This document shows, piece by piece, positions 1 to 7,609 of a DNA stretch of 63,577 bases. How positions within the stretch are numbered: position 1 is the first letter of the stretch; each line of letters opens with the position of its first letter. Below the pieces are notes generated by a model. That model saw only the letters and a program-made list of their open reading frames with translations. It was not told the DNA's origin and searched no databases. Where the stretch lies: NCBI GenBank assembly GCA_947302435.1, contig CAMYVQ010000013.1:1-63577 (forward strand). The letters run 5' to 3'. Source of the stretch: an uncultured Prevotella sp. Lineage in GTDB: Bacteria > Bacteroidota > Bacteroidia > Bacteroidales > Bacteroidaceae. A program made the position numbers and the translations under genes.

Positions 1-155
1 AAAAAGGCGGAACCATTCGATGCTTATCAAATCTCTGGCACCGCCAAGTAGCCACATACGGAAACAAGCACGAATAGCCCACGCCTTAACAGCGTGAGCC
101 TTCTGTCTGCTTGTTCTATCCGTATCGAAGTTTTGGCGGTTTCGAGATTTAAGAA
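1..155 (-). ncRNA. Candidate structured RNA with 3' terminator (copy R1)
   Basis: No gene is visible here, but the minus strand can fold into a nested structure: 144-153 with 23-35 (about 10 bp), 133-139 with 41-47 (CCGCCAA/TTGGCGG), 108-123 with 58-70, and an apical hairpin 92-98 with 78-84. The 3' end offers a competing hairpin, GGCGG at 41-45 with CCGCC at 6-10, followed by five U at 1-5, which is an intrinsic terminator. GGCGG can pair with only one partner, so the two folds exclude each other. The region resembles, in sequence and fold, the leader at 16843-17153. I see no clear promoter directly upstream, so it may be read from the MNT promoter at 739-770. The gene it might control would lie outside the window. 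The identity of the RNA is unknown. Confidence 0.45.
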
Positions 156-342
156 CAAGAGCAAAAGCTCAAATCTTATGTCAAAGTACGAACAGAAACG
201 CTAATCTGTAAGTTAATAATGTTTTTAATTAAAATCTCTGTGACCTCGCGAGGTTTGGCCTCGGCAAAGAGGTCGGAAAGCGTTTGTCGTTCTGTTTTTA
301 TTTCATTGGCAAATCTGTTTAAAGGGGTTTGACTTCCTGTTA

Positions 343-417
343 TTATTTCTGTTCCCACTGACTCCAATCGGTCTCAATGATATACTTCTCTATCTGTGTG
401 CGGAGACTGGGGAACGG
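343..417 (-). pseudogene. C-terminal remnant of a HEPN (DUF86-type) toxin
   Basis: Immediately after the MNT stop codon, in the same frame, the sequence encodes a tail containing RTQIEKYIIETDWSQW before a TAA at 343-345. This pattern (Ile-Glu-Lys ... Thr-Asp-Trp) is what I know as the end of HEPN-domain ribonuclease toxins paired with MNT antitoxins. The catalytic RxxxxH segment and the rest of the roughly 110-residue protein are absent, so nearly the whole toxin has been deleted in a way that joined its end to the end of the antitoxin gene. A 63-codon frame at 176-367 overlaps it in another frame; I do not recognise it. Confidence 0.7.
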
Positions 418-420
418 TCT

Positions 421-717
421 TTAAGCGGCTCTCTCATAAATCAGTTTTTTGTCGCGGTCAACACTTTCGCGAGCAAAGGAAGCCAGTGAACGGTCAACCA
501 CCAAATCTACAGGACGGCCCAGCAGTTCTTTCAAGTCTTCATACATTCCGAAAAACTTTAGTCCTACTGGTTGTGAATGGTCAAGCACAACGAGAATATC
601 AACATCGCTTTCTGATGTTTCCTCACCACGAGCAAAGCTACCAAACAACCATGCCTTCAAGACTGGTTGCGTCTTGAAATAGTCTGCAATTAGGCGTGTC
701 ATTACTTCTGTGCTCAT
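421..717 (-). CDS. MNT-type minimal nucleotidyltransferase (antitoxin), orphan
   Basis: This 98-residue protein has the minimal nucleotidyltransferase core: GSFARGE at about residues 26-32 followed by SDVDILV, where the two Asp residues bind metal, and a third Asp in PVDLVVD. Members of this family AMPylate and silence a partner HEPN ribonuclease encoded just downstream. Here the downstream HEPN gene is reduced to its last codons, so the antitoxin stands alone. Length is normal for MNT proteins. A good promoter (739-770) precedes it. It could also be a domesticated nucleotidyltransferase with another target, but the toxin remnant next to it argues for a decayed toxin-antitoxin pair. Confidence 0.85.
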   Translation of the reverse strand: MSTEVMTRLIADYFKTQPVLKAWLFGSFARGEETSESDVDILVVLDHSQPVGLKFFGMYEDLKELLGRPVDLVVDRSLASFARESVDRDKKLIYERAA

Positions 718-738
718 ATTCTAAGGTTCATCTGTTTG

Positions 739-770
739 CAAAGATAAAGCAAATAATCTGAACAGCCAAA
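739..770 (-). promoter_or_regulatory. Promoter of the MNT gene
   Basis: On the minus strand TTTG (767-770) is followed after exactly 20 bp by TATCTTTG (739-746), matching the Bacteroidetes primary-sigma consensus TTTG-N20-TAnnTTTG. Transcription would start about 20 bp before the MNT start codon. Confidence 0.75.
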
Positions 771-812
771 TAAACTACTGTTTTTATTGATTCAGGAAGG
801 AATGTAATCCAA

Positions 813-1036
813 TCAATCATAGGTGAAACCTTGGCCTTTCACAAATTTGGCCTCTATCTGTTTGATGGTTTCTCCTCTGCAAATCAATCGGAATCTAAGC
901 ACGAAATGATCGTTAGGATAAGTGGCAAAATACTCAAATGAAGCACAGAGATTTTTATTTTGTCCTTTTCACATGCCTGCAGTCCTATCATCATTAAAAC
1001 TGAGATGATAAGAAACTGAATTGATTTGTTCATCAT
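813..1036 (-). pseudogene. Small lipoprotein gene, frameshifted
   Basis: From 1036 the minus strand encodes a lipoprotein signal peptide (MMNKSIQFLIISVLMM, then LQAC as lipobox). The frame runs into an unrelated-looking stretch, while a second frame shifted by one base continues with CASFEYFATYPNDHF and ends as VKGQGFTYD at a TGA (813-815). Joined, they would make a lipoprotein of about 70 residues. The shift falls in an A-rich run near 965-975. I do not recognise the family. It is either a pseudogene or, less likely, a sequencing error. It lies upstream of the MNT gene and downstream of the barrel protein gene on the same strand. Confidence 0.5.
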
Positions 1037-1054
1037 ATAAATGTTATGAATTAT

Positions 1055-1924
1055 TTAAAAGTAGAAACCGAAGCTGAGCTGATGCATCTTGGGGCCGCGA
1101 CCGTTCTTGAAGAACTCGTTGGGACTGTATTTCACATAGAGATCGAAGGAATAGGGCGTACCGATTTTCAGGAAGCCGTCGATGGTGACGGGGCGCTGGC
1201 CTATGGCCTTGGTCTCCACCTCGTATGACTCGTCCTCATAATCGAAGTCGCGGGTGGCGTGGGCCCCGGTATTGAAGTTGACGATGCCGCCCAATGTCAC
1301 CGACCATTCGCCTTTATTGTCGAAATTGTGGGTGTAGAGCAGCGGTACCTGCAGGCTGAACACCGTGAATCTGGTGCGTGTAGAACTCTGTGAAGCATCG
1401 TATGGCACCAGTTCCATGCTACCAGCATTGTTCTTTGCCCAGAACATGTCCTTTTGTGTGCGGTATTTGCGCCAGCCGATGCCCAGGCCGGTGCTCCAGT
1501 AGTTGCGCTTGCCGAAGGGATACCAGTCGAGGTTGACACCGACGGAGCATTCGAACGAAGGCCACAGCTTGAACGAATAGCCGGAGGGAGCATCCAGCAT
1601 GGTGGTGAGACCTAACAGCAGATGGAGTGAGGTTTCCACGGTGCCTTTCTTGTCCTTCTTATTCACGACGGTGCGCTTGGTGAAGTCCTTCACGCTTGTT
1701 GTCTTGCGGTCGATGGCTGTGGTGTCGGCATAGCTGATGCGCTGCACATAGTGGAACTGCGGGTCGCCCTTTGCACCGTTGATGACAATGCGCTGAAGGT
1801 CGCCGCGTGTCTCAATCTTCACTTTGTTCACGTCTTCAATCACTAAGGTGTCGCCCACCGTTTCGGCTTTGGCCTGCACAAATGCAACACTGCACAAAGC
1901 CATCATTATGAATGCTTTCTTCAT
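1055..1924 (-). CDS. Outer-membrane beta-barrel protein
   Basis: The 289-residue product starts with a cleavable signal peptide (MKKAFIMMALCSVAFVQAKA) and has a roughly 80-residue periplasmic N-terminal part. From about residue 95 it shows alternating aromatic and polar segments typical of porin-like barrels, ending in FGFYF, a C-terminal aromatic signal used for outer-membrane assembly. It resembles the PorT-like barrel proteins common in Bacteroidales, whose ligands are mostly unknown. It follows the secreted protein gene at 1941-2921 by 16 bp on the same strand and is probably co-transcribed with it. The function is not known; envelope structure or sensing is inferred. Confidence 0.7.
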   Translation of the reverse strand: MKKAFIMMALCSVAFVQAKAETVGDTLVIEDVNKVKIETRGDLQRIVINGAKGDPQFHYVQRISYADTTAIDRKTTSVKDFTKRTVVNKKDKKGTVETSLHLLLGLTTMLDAPSGYSFKLWPSFECSVGVNLDWYPFGKRNYWSTGLGIGWRKYRTQKDMFWAKNNAGSMELVPYDASQSSTRTRFTVFSLQVPLLYTHNFDNKGEWSVTLGGIVNFNTGAHATRDFDYEDESYEVETKAIGQRPVTIDGFLKIGTPYSFDLYVKYSPNEFFKNGRGPKMHQLSFGFYF

Positions 1925-1940
1925 TTTCTTTTTGTGTTTT

Positions 1941-2921
1941 TTATTTTGTTGATTGTTGTTTCTTCACCTTGCGGTCGGTGGCCTTCCAATGCTCGTAGGC
2001 ATCGTCCCAGTCGCGCTGGTCTTCAATGCGCTTCAGTTGTTCGGCGGTGAGGGGCGGTACGCCGTGCTTCCGCTTCAGTCGGTCGATGTCGGCATCGGTA
2101 TAGCCGCTGCGTGCCTGCCGGTTCTTGAGGCTGAGTTTCTTGTCGGCCTTGTATTCTGCCTGCGTCAGGTAGGCCACGCTGTCCACATAGAGTTCGGTGT
2201 ACTCATGGAAGTCCTCACGGGCCGTCTTTCCGAACAGGCTGATCACGGCATCGCCCTCGAACACGATGTGCTTCAGGTCGCCCTGCGGCACATACTGTAT
2301 TTCCTCGTCCTCTAAACGGTAGACGGCCTTGGCGTTGACTTTCGACAGATGGGCCTTGGCAATGAGGATGTTCAATGTCAGCGACGTGTCGGGAGCCAGT
2401 GCGTTGTAGTCGATGCGCAGTTCTTGCTTCTTGTTGTCGCGGACAGCCGTGCCGATCAAGCCTTTCTTGGTGTAGATGCGCGTGATGTCGCCGTCGGGCT
2501 TCAAGGTGAAGTTCTTCGTGTCGCGACGCGCTTTCTCCAAAAAGGTGTAGGGTGTCAGCTCATAGTAGTCCATGTCGATTTCCGTCTTCTTTTCGGGATG
2601 GATGAGGTTGCGGCCCACCAGTGTCAAGGCACCGTCGTCGGCATCCTTCTTGTAGCGCACGTCGAGTTCGCAGATGCCTTCGTTCACGCGGTAGAGCTTG
2701 AACTCGCGTTCTTCGTCGCCTTTGCTGAAATAGCTGATGCCATCGTCGATGTAGCGATAGTAGCAGATAAGCCGCTGGCAGTAGCTTCTCACTTTCTTGT
2801 ATTCCACGTTCTTCAGGTCTACTTCGCGCCACACGTCGTCATCGCTGTCAGTGGTCTGGGCGCTGATGCCCATGCTGCCTGTCAGGAGGGCGGCGAACAG
2901 CAGAAAAAGATTCTTTTTCAT
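1941..2921 (-). CDS. Secreted protein of unknown function
   Basis: I place the start at 2921, giving a typical signal peptide (MKKNLFLLFAALLTGSMG, cleaved after SAQ). The frame is open further upstream to 2978, but that part overlaps the promoter element. The mature protein (about 305 residues) is polar, rich in charged residues and Tyr, and ends in a Lys/Arg-rich, probably helical tail (KRKHGVPPLTAEQLKRIEDQ and on). No known motif is recognised. It is probably in one operon with the barrel protein that follows, so a periplasmic partner role is plausible but unproven. Confidence 0.65.
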   Translation of the reverse strand: MKKNLFLLFAALLTGSMGISAQTTDSDDDVWREVDLKNVEYKKVRSYCQRLICYYRYIDDGISYFSKGDEEREFKLYRVNEGICELDVRYKKDADDGALTLVGRNLIHPEKKTEIDMDYYELTPYTFLEKARRDTKNFTLKPDGDITRIYTKKGLIGTAVRDNKKQELRIDYNALAPDTSLTLNILIAKAHLSKVNAKAVYRLEDEEIQYVPQGDLKHIVFEGDAVISLFGKTAREDFHEYTELYVDSVAYLTQAEYKADKKLSLKNRQARSGYTDADIDRLKRKHGVPPLTAEQLKRIEDQRDWDDAYEHWKATDRKVKKQQSTK

Positions 2922-2955
2922 GTTGGTTTTGTGTATAATGCCATTACTTGAGTTG

Positions 2956-2963
2956 CAAAAGTA
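2956..2963 (-). promoter_or_regulatory. -7 element for the 2921 gene
   Basis: TACTTTTG on the minus strand matches TAnnTTTG, 34 bp before the ATG at 2921. No good TTTG lies 20 bp upstream, so it is a partial match. It lies inside the upstream-extended reading frame, which supports the shorter start. Confidence 0.5.
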
Positions 2964-2993
2964 CTGTTTTTTTTCCATTTGATATTGTTTTTC

Positions 2994-3024
2994 TTGTATT
3001 TTTCGGCTGTTTTTCGTATTTTTG
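2994..3024 (+). promoter_or_regulatory. Promoter of the fimbrillin-like gene
   Basis: TTG (2994-2996), a 20-bp spacer and TATTTTTG (3017-3024) fit the Bacteroidetes promoter. The start codon of the fimbrillin-like gene is 78 bp downstream, leaving a leader of about 70 nt. It diverges from the promoter of the 2921 gene. Confidence 0.65.
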
Positions 3025-3101
3025 CGCTGAAAAACGAGTACTGATGTTTTCTTCCGTCTCGTGGAAATGATTATGTTATAAAGTTAATTCAGTTTGTCTC
3101 T

Positions 3102-4259
3102 ATGAAAAGATTCAGTTTGCTTTTGGCCTTGTCTGTCTGTGCCGCCATCGTTATGGGCCAGTCGCGCAACATGGTTGTCCATGTGAAGGGAGCGGCGAAT
3201 GAGAAAATCACCATTCCCGTCGACAATATCCGGGAAATCATCTTCGAGGAAGAGTCTGTAGACCCCCAGCCGCCACAAGGGACAACGGCTATTACGTTCC
3301 AGTTTAACGACGATGCTGGAGCTGTGACCCGTTCGCCATTGAAAAAGGCACCGGCACTGATCAACCGAAGATATGGTGTCTTTGGCTGTTACAACGGCGG
3401 TGAACCGACACGTCAAGGCTCTATGCAGGCAGATTTGATGAATAACCAAGAAGTGGCTTTTGAAAACGGAGAGTGGACGTACTCTCCTGTGAAGTATTGG
3501 CCGGAGGGGCAAGGCAACAATGCCGTCTCTTTCTTTGCCTATTCGCCCTATTCGGCAAACAGCAGTTTCGTCAGTGTGAATCCCGCATCAATGGAGCCTG
3601 TGGTCGAATACAAATCCATCGATCCCATGGATGATGCCGGCGATTTGCTTTACGGAAGCCAGCTTTATGCCACGCAAAACCAAAACAATGGTTGCGTCAG
3701 CATCTCGTCCAAACATGCTTTGGCACGACTGAACTTCAAGGCGGTTCTTTCCAATGATCTTTCCAACGACCTCGGAGAAAACACAAAGGTTACGATTGGC
3801 AGTGTCGAGATCAGTGGAGAGATTCCTGACAGAGGCTTCTTTAATCTCTACACGCAGCAGTGGGAAAACCGTTCGACGGAGACAAAGACCTATATTTTAA
3901 AGGATGAGAATCTTTCAGCCGACTTGCGTGATGCCGGCTCTCAAGCATCCGCAGCCGAGGAGCCTGAAGGAGTGGGGATGGTGAGCAAGCCTATCGGTGT
4001 CAGTCCTTTCCTGCTGGTTCCGACCGACGGGGAGAAAGAAATCGCTGTCACAATTGTTTATTTCATTACGACCGACGATCCAAACCTTGCAACGGGCTAT
4101 TCGAAAATAGAGAATAGGATTACGAAGTATCTTCACTTTAGCCTCGACGCGGGACGTAGCTATGAACTGCAATTCCATCTTGGGTTAAACGGGATAAACT
4201 ATTCTTTCTTTTCGAGTAATTTTTGGGAAGAAACGCAAGTGTTGCCAAACAATGAATGA
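3102..4259 (+). CDS. Fimbrillin-like surface protein
   Basis: The 385-residue protein has a signal peptide (MKRFSLLLALSVCAAIVMGQ) and then a beta-rich body. The segment around residues 130-150 (KYWPEGQGNN, VSFFAYSPY) is the hallmark I know from Bacteroidales fimbrillin/Mfa-like proteins, and the C-terminal part around residues 355-370 (YLHFSLDAGRSYELQFHLGL) matches the 'aGksYtl.l.lGl' strand of the same family. There is no lipobox Cys at the signal peptide end, unlike most fimbrillins, so it may use another export or anchoring route. A role as a minor pilus subunit or surface adhesin is inferred. gluQ follows after 34 bp. Confidence 0.7.
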   Translation: MKRFSLLLALSVCAAIVMGQSRNMVVHVKGAANEKITIPVDNIREIIFEEESVDPQPPQGTTAITFQFNDDAGAVTRSPLKKAPALINRRYGVFGCYNGGEPTRQGSMQADLMNNQEVAFENGEWTYSPVKYWPEGQGNNAVSFFAYSPYSANSSFVSVNPASMEPVVEYKSIDPMDDAGDLLYGSQLYATQNQNNGCVSISSKHALARLNFKAVLSNDLSNDLGENTKVTIGSVEISGEIPDRGFFNLYTQQWENRSTETKTYILKDENLSADLRDAGSQASAAEEPEGVGMVSKPIGVSPFLLVPTDGEKEIAVTIVYFITTDDPNLATGYSKIENRITKYLHFSLDAGRSYELQFHLGLNGINYSFFSSNFWEETQVLPNNE

Positions 4260-4293
4260 GCAGGGCGGTGTCGCAGGCACATAAATAGGCAAG

Positions 4294-5226
4294 ATGGACA
4301 AAGGACGTTTTGCGCCATCGCCCACGGGGCGCATGCATTTGGGCAACCTGTTCGGGGCTTTGCTGTCGTGGCTCTCGGTGAAGAGCGTGGGCGGCGAGTG
4401 GCTGTTGCGCATCGAAGACATCGATCCGCAACGCTCACGGCAGGAATATGCCGACCTGCTGATGGACGACCTGGAGTGGTTGGGACTCCACTGGGACGGA
4501 ACGCCCGTCTATCAGAGCCGGCGTTCCGATATCTACACATACTATTTTCAGCAACTGCAGACACAGGGGCTTACCTACCCCTGTTACTGCACCCGTGCCG
4601 ACCTGCTGGCCACCCAAGCCCCCCATGAGAGCGATGGCCGTGTGGTCTATCCCGGCACTTGCAGGCCAAAAGAAAAGGCAGGGCCTGCCGGTCTCCAAAG
4701 ACCTGTAAGTCCTGACTCTCCTGCCGCCCAGCGGCTGATGGTTCCCGACCGCCTTGTCGCTTTCACCGACGGCCACTACGGATTGCAGTCCGTGAATCTC
4801 GCGCAGCATGTTGGCGACTATATCATCCGCCGCAAGGACGGGGCATGGGCCTATCAGTTGGCCGTGGTCATCGACGATGCCTTGATGGGCGTGACGCAAG
4901 TGGTACGGGGGCGTGACCTTCTGCTCTCGTCGCCCCAGCAAATCTATTTGGCACAGCTTTTAGGCTTCACGCCGCCACAATTCATCCATTTCCCGCTTTT
5001 GATGAACGGCGACCGTCAGCGACTGTCGAAGCGCGATCTCAGTCTCGACATGTCGGTGCTCCGTCAACAGTACACGCCGCAACAACTCATCGGCCTGTTG
5101 GCTTTTTTGGCCGGACTGTTGCCCCAACCGTCGCCCGTCACGCCTTCCGGTCTCCTTCCCCTTTTCTCGTGGCAGAAGGTGCCCACCACCGACATTGCGA
5201 TACCCCCTATTTTGTCTTGGCAGTGA
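4294..5226 (+). CDS. gluQ: Glutamyl-Q tRNA(Asp) synthetase
   Basis: The 310-residue protein matches the short, anticodon-domain-less glutamyl-tRNA synthetase paralogue that activates glutamate and attaches it to queuosine 34 of tRNA(Asp). The N-terminus GRFAPSPTGRMHLGN carries the HIGH-type motif, LRIEDIDPQR follows, a zinc-type Cys pair occurs in YPCYCTR, and the KMSKS-type loop reads RLSKRDLS at about residues 246-253. It ends right after the catalytic region, as expected for GluQ and unlike GltX (about 500 residues). Its last 20 bp overlap the end of the convergent dacA-like gene. Confidence 0.9.
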   Translation: MDKGRFAPSPTGRMHLGNLFGALLSWLSVKSVGGEWLLRIEDIDPQRSRQEYADLLMDDLEWLGLHWDGTPVYQSRRSDIYTYYFQQLQTQGLTYPCYCTRADLLATQAPHESDGRVVYPGTCRPKEKAGPAGLQRPVSPDSPAAQRLMVPDRLVAFTDGHYGLQSVNLAQHVGDYIIRRKDGAWAYQLAVVIDDALMGVTQVVRGRDLLLSSPQQIYLAQLLGFTPPQFIHFPLLMNGDRQRLSKRDLSLDMSVLRQQYTPQQLIGLLAFLAGLLPQPSPVTPSGLLPLFSWQKVPTTDIAIPPILSWQ

Positions 5227-6199
5227 TGGCCTTTTCTTTGTAAGTTGCCATCGTGTCGAAACCGAAGTCGAGCAGGAGGGATGCCTCAGTGAAGCGCGTA
5301 GCCTTTGACTTGCTCTTTAGCACGACGGTTATCAGCCCCGCGCCGTTGCGGTTGGCCGATACCACCAGGCAGCCTCCGGCCATTGAGGTATAGCCCGTCT
5401 TGATGCCTGTGCAGCCTTCGTAGCTTTTCAGAAGCTGATTGGAGTTCTCGCAGTTGAAGTGCCGCCCGTCGATCAGCCTTACTTTCATGTCGGGCATGCA
5501 CACGATGCTGGCAAACGTGGAGTCGCGCATGCAGTAGCGGGCCAGCACCAAGAGGTCGCGTGCCGAGGTGTAGTTGCTGTCGTTCGTCAGGCCGTTGGGG
5601 TTGGCGAAGTGGGTGTCGTTCAGGCCCAAATAGGCAGCCTTGGCATTCATCGAGTCGCAGAAAGCCTGAATACTGCCGCCCAAGTGCATGGCCAACGCAC
5701 TGGCCGCATTGTTGTCGCTCTGCAGCATCATCTCGCGCACAAGGGTACCCATCAGGTAGCTGTCGCCGGGTCTCACCCGTGCATCCTTCACCATGCACTC
5801 GTCGTTCTCAATCCTGACGGTGTCGTCCATGTTGCCCTTCTCCAAGGCGAGCAGGCAGGTCATCATCTTTGTCAGACTGGCGGGTTGCAGGCGCACATTG
5901 GCATTCCTGGAACTGATCACCAGATTCGTCGAGTCGTCGATGACCATCCATGCCTCGGCGGTGATGACGGACAGTTTCTCTTCGATGGCTGCCGAATCCA
6001 ACTGGAGTGTCGCCCCGATGGAAACACTGTCCATCTCCTGGCTTTTCATCAGCCTTCTTTCTTCAGGCGTGAGCTTTGCCCATTTGTCGGCATCTCCGTC
6101 ACAACTGCAGTTTGAAAAGCCCAAAAGCAGTATCAGGGCGATGCCCAATCCGAAAACAATCTCTTTTACCTGTGTCATATTCTTGAAATGGTTGTTCAT
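5207..6199 (-). CDS. dacA: D-alanyl-D-alanine carboxypeptidase (peptidase S11)
   Basis: The three active-site motifs of S11 penicillin-binding proteins are present: SLTK (in ASLTKMMTCLLAL), SDN (in QSDNNAASAL) and KTG (in GIKTGYTSMAGGC). The enzyme trims the terminal D-Ala from peptidoglycan stem peptides. The start at 6199 is chosen because it overlaps the AGCS stop as ATGA; it gives a short basic leader, a hydrophobic segment and a lipobox-like LLGFSNC, so the enzyme is probably a lipoprotein facing the periplasm. It has about 330 residues and lacks the long C-terminal amphipathic part of E. coli DacA. It is last in the pdxY operon and converges with gluQ. Confidence 0.9.
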   Translation of the reverse strand: MNNHFKNMTQVKEIVFGLGIALILLLGFSNCSCDGDADKWAKLTPEERRLMKSQEMDSVSIGATLQLDSAAIEEKLSVITAEAWMVIDDSTNLVISSRNANVRLQPASLTKMMTCLLALEKGNMDDTVRIENDECMVKDARVRPGDSYLMGTLVREMMLQSDNNAASALAMHLGGSIQAFCDSMNAKAAYLGLNDTHFANPNGLTNDSNYTSARDLLVLARYCMRDSTFASIVCMPDMKVRLIDGRHFNCENSNQLLKSYEGCTGIKTGYTSMAGGCLVVSANRNGAGLITVVLKSKSKATRFTEASLLLDFGFDTMATYKEKAITAKTK

Positions 6200-7596
6200 T
6201 CCCAGCATTCCAGTTCGTTGGCGATCTCGGGAAACTTTTGGCGGTGGAATGTCGGTTCCTTGATGCCCTGTCGCTTCTGTTGGCGGTAGTCGTCGAGCAG
6301 TCGGAAGGCATAACGCCCCAGGCCAATGATGGCCACGAGGTTGCAGGCCGTGAGCAGGGCCATGCACAGGTCGCCTATGCTCCAGACCGTTTCGAGGGTG
6401 GCCAAGGCTCCGAACATGACCATCACGCCCCCTGAGAAAATACGATAGACGGTCAGCACCCACGGACGGTGGGTCATGAAGCGGATGTTTGCCTCGCCGT
6501 AATAGTAGTTGCCGATAATGCTGCTGAAAGCGAAAAGCAGAATGGCCACTGCGATGAACACAGGCCCCATGGCTCCCACCTCCGACTGAAGGGCCGACTG
6601 TGTCAGGGCGATGCCGTTCAGTTCCGGGGTCTGGTAAAGACCGCTGATGAGAATGATGAAGGCGGTACAGGAGCAGACCAGGAGCGTGTCGGTGAAAACG
6701 CCCAAAGCCTGAATAAGCCCTTGTTTGACGGGATGCGTCACAGCAGCCGTGGCGGCCACGTTGGGCGCACTGCCCTCGCCGGCTTCGTTGGAGAAGAGGC
6801 CGCGCTTGATGCCGTTCATCATCGTTGCCCCCAGTCCGCCGCCCACGGCCTGTTCCAGTCCGAAGGCGTTGGTGAAAATCACCTTCATCACGTGCGGAAT
6901 CAGCTCGATGTTCATCACGATAACGATGACGGCCAAGATGAAATAGCCGATGGCCATCAGCGGCACGAGCACCGAACTGACACGGGCAATGCGATGGATG
7001 CCGCCGAAGACGATACCCAAAGCCAAAGCCGACAGCACGATGCCCACCCAGAGCGGCGACCAGCCGAAAGCTGACTGCATGGCTCCACAGATGGTGTTCG
7101 ACTGTATGGAGTTATTGGAAAGTCCGAAGTTGATGGTGATAAGCACGGCAAACAGGATGGCCATCCAGCGGCTGTGCAGGCCTTTCTGGATATAATAGGC
7201 GGGACCGCCAATGAACGAATCGGCATGCCGCTGCTTGAACAGCTGCGCCAGTGTGGACTCCACGAAGGCCGTGGCGGAACCGATGATCGCAATGGCCCAC
7301 ATCCAGAACACGGCTCCCGGGCCTCCGATGGCAATGGCCGTGGCCACACCGGCCAAGTTGCCCGTGCCTACCCGTGTGGCGACAGAGACGGCAAAAGCCT
7401 GGAACGACGACACATGGCGATGGCCCTGCCGGTTGTTCCCCACAGCCGAATCGCCCAACAGCCGCACCATTTCACCCAACATGCGGAACTGCATGAACCG
7501 TGTGCGCCACGTGAACCACAGGCCGCATCCGATGAGTGCGACCATGAGCACATAGCTCCAAAGGACATCATTGATCTGGGTGATGGTTTCGTTCAT
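6196..7596 (-). CDS. Alanine/glycine:cation symporter (AGCS family)
   Basis: The 466-residue inner-membrane protein has about ten hydrophobic segments and the AGCS family features GNLAGVATAIAIGGPGAVFW, FVESTLAQ and FIGGPAYYIQKGL, which line the substrate and sodium path. The family imports alanine or glycine with sodium. A second block (NEAGEGSAPNVAATA) is also characteristic. It starts 13 bp after the LRR gene ends and its stop overlaps the dacA start. The pairing with a D-Ala-releasing carboxypeptidase suggests recovery of alanine from cell-wall turnover, which is inference. Confidence 0.9.
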   Translation of the reverse strand: MNETITQINDVLWSYVLMVALIGCGLWFTWRTRFMQFRMLGEMVRLLGDSAVGNNRQGHRHVSSFQAFAVSVATRVGTGNLAGVATAIAIGGPGAVFWMWAIAIIGSATAFVESTLAQLFKQRHADSFIGGPAYYIQKGLHSRWMAILFAVLITINFGLSNNSIQSNTICGAMQSAFGWSPLWVGIVLSALALGIVFGGIHRIARVSSVLVPLMAIGYFILAVIVIVMNIELIPHVMKVIFTNAFGLEQAVGGGLGATMMNGIKRGLFSNEAGEGSAPNVAATAAVTHPVKQGLIQALGVFTDTLLVCSCTAFIILISGLYQTPELNGIALTQSALQSEVGAMGPVFIAVAILLFAFSSIIGNYYYGEANIRFMTHRPWVLTVYRIFSGGVMVMFGALATLETVWSIGDLCMALLTACNLVAIIGLGRYAFRLLDDYRQQKRQGIKEPTFHRQKFPEIANELECWE

Positions 7597-7609
7597 TGTC
7601 TTCTGTTAT

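Noticed and set aside
176..367. 63-codon minus frame after the HEPN remnant
   Set aside because: It overlaps the HEPN tail in another frame, has no recognisable family, and its start has no promoter or partner; not supported as a gene.
2922..2978. Upstream start of the 1941-2921 gene
   Set aside because: The extension contains the -7 element TACTTTTG and precedes a perfect signal peptide beginning at 2921.
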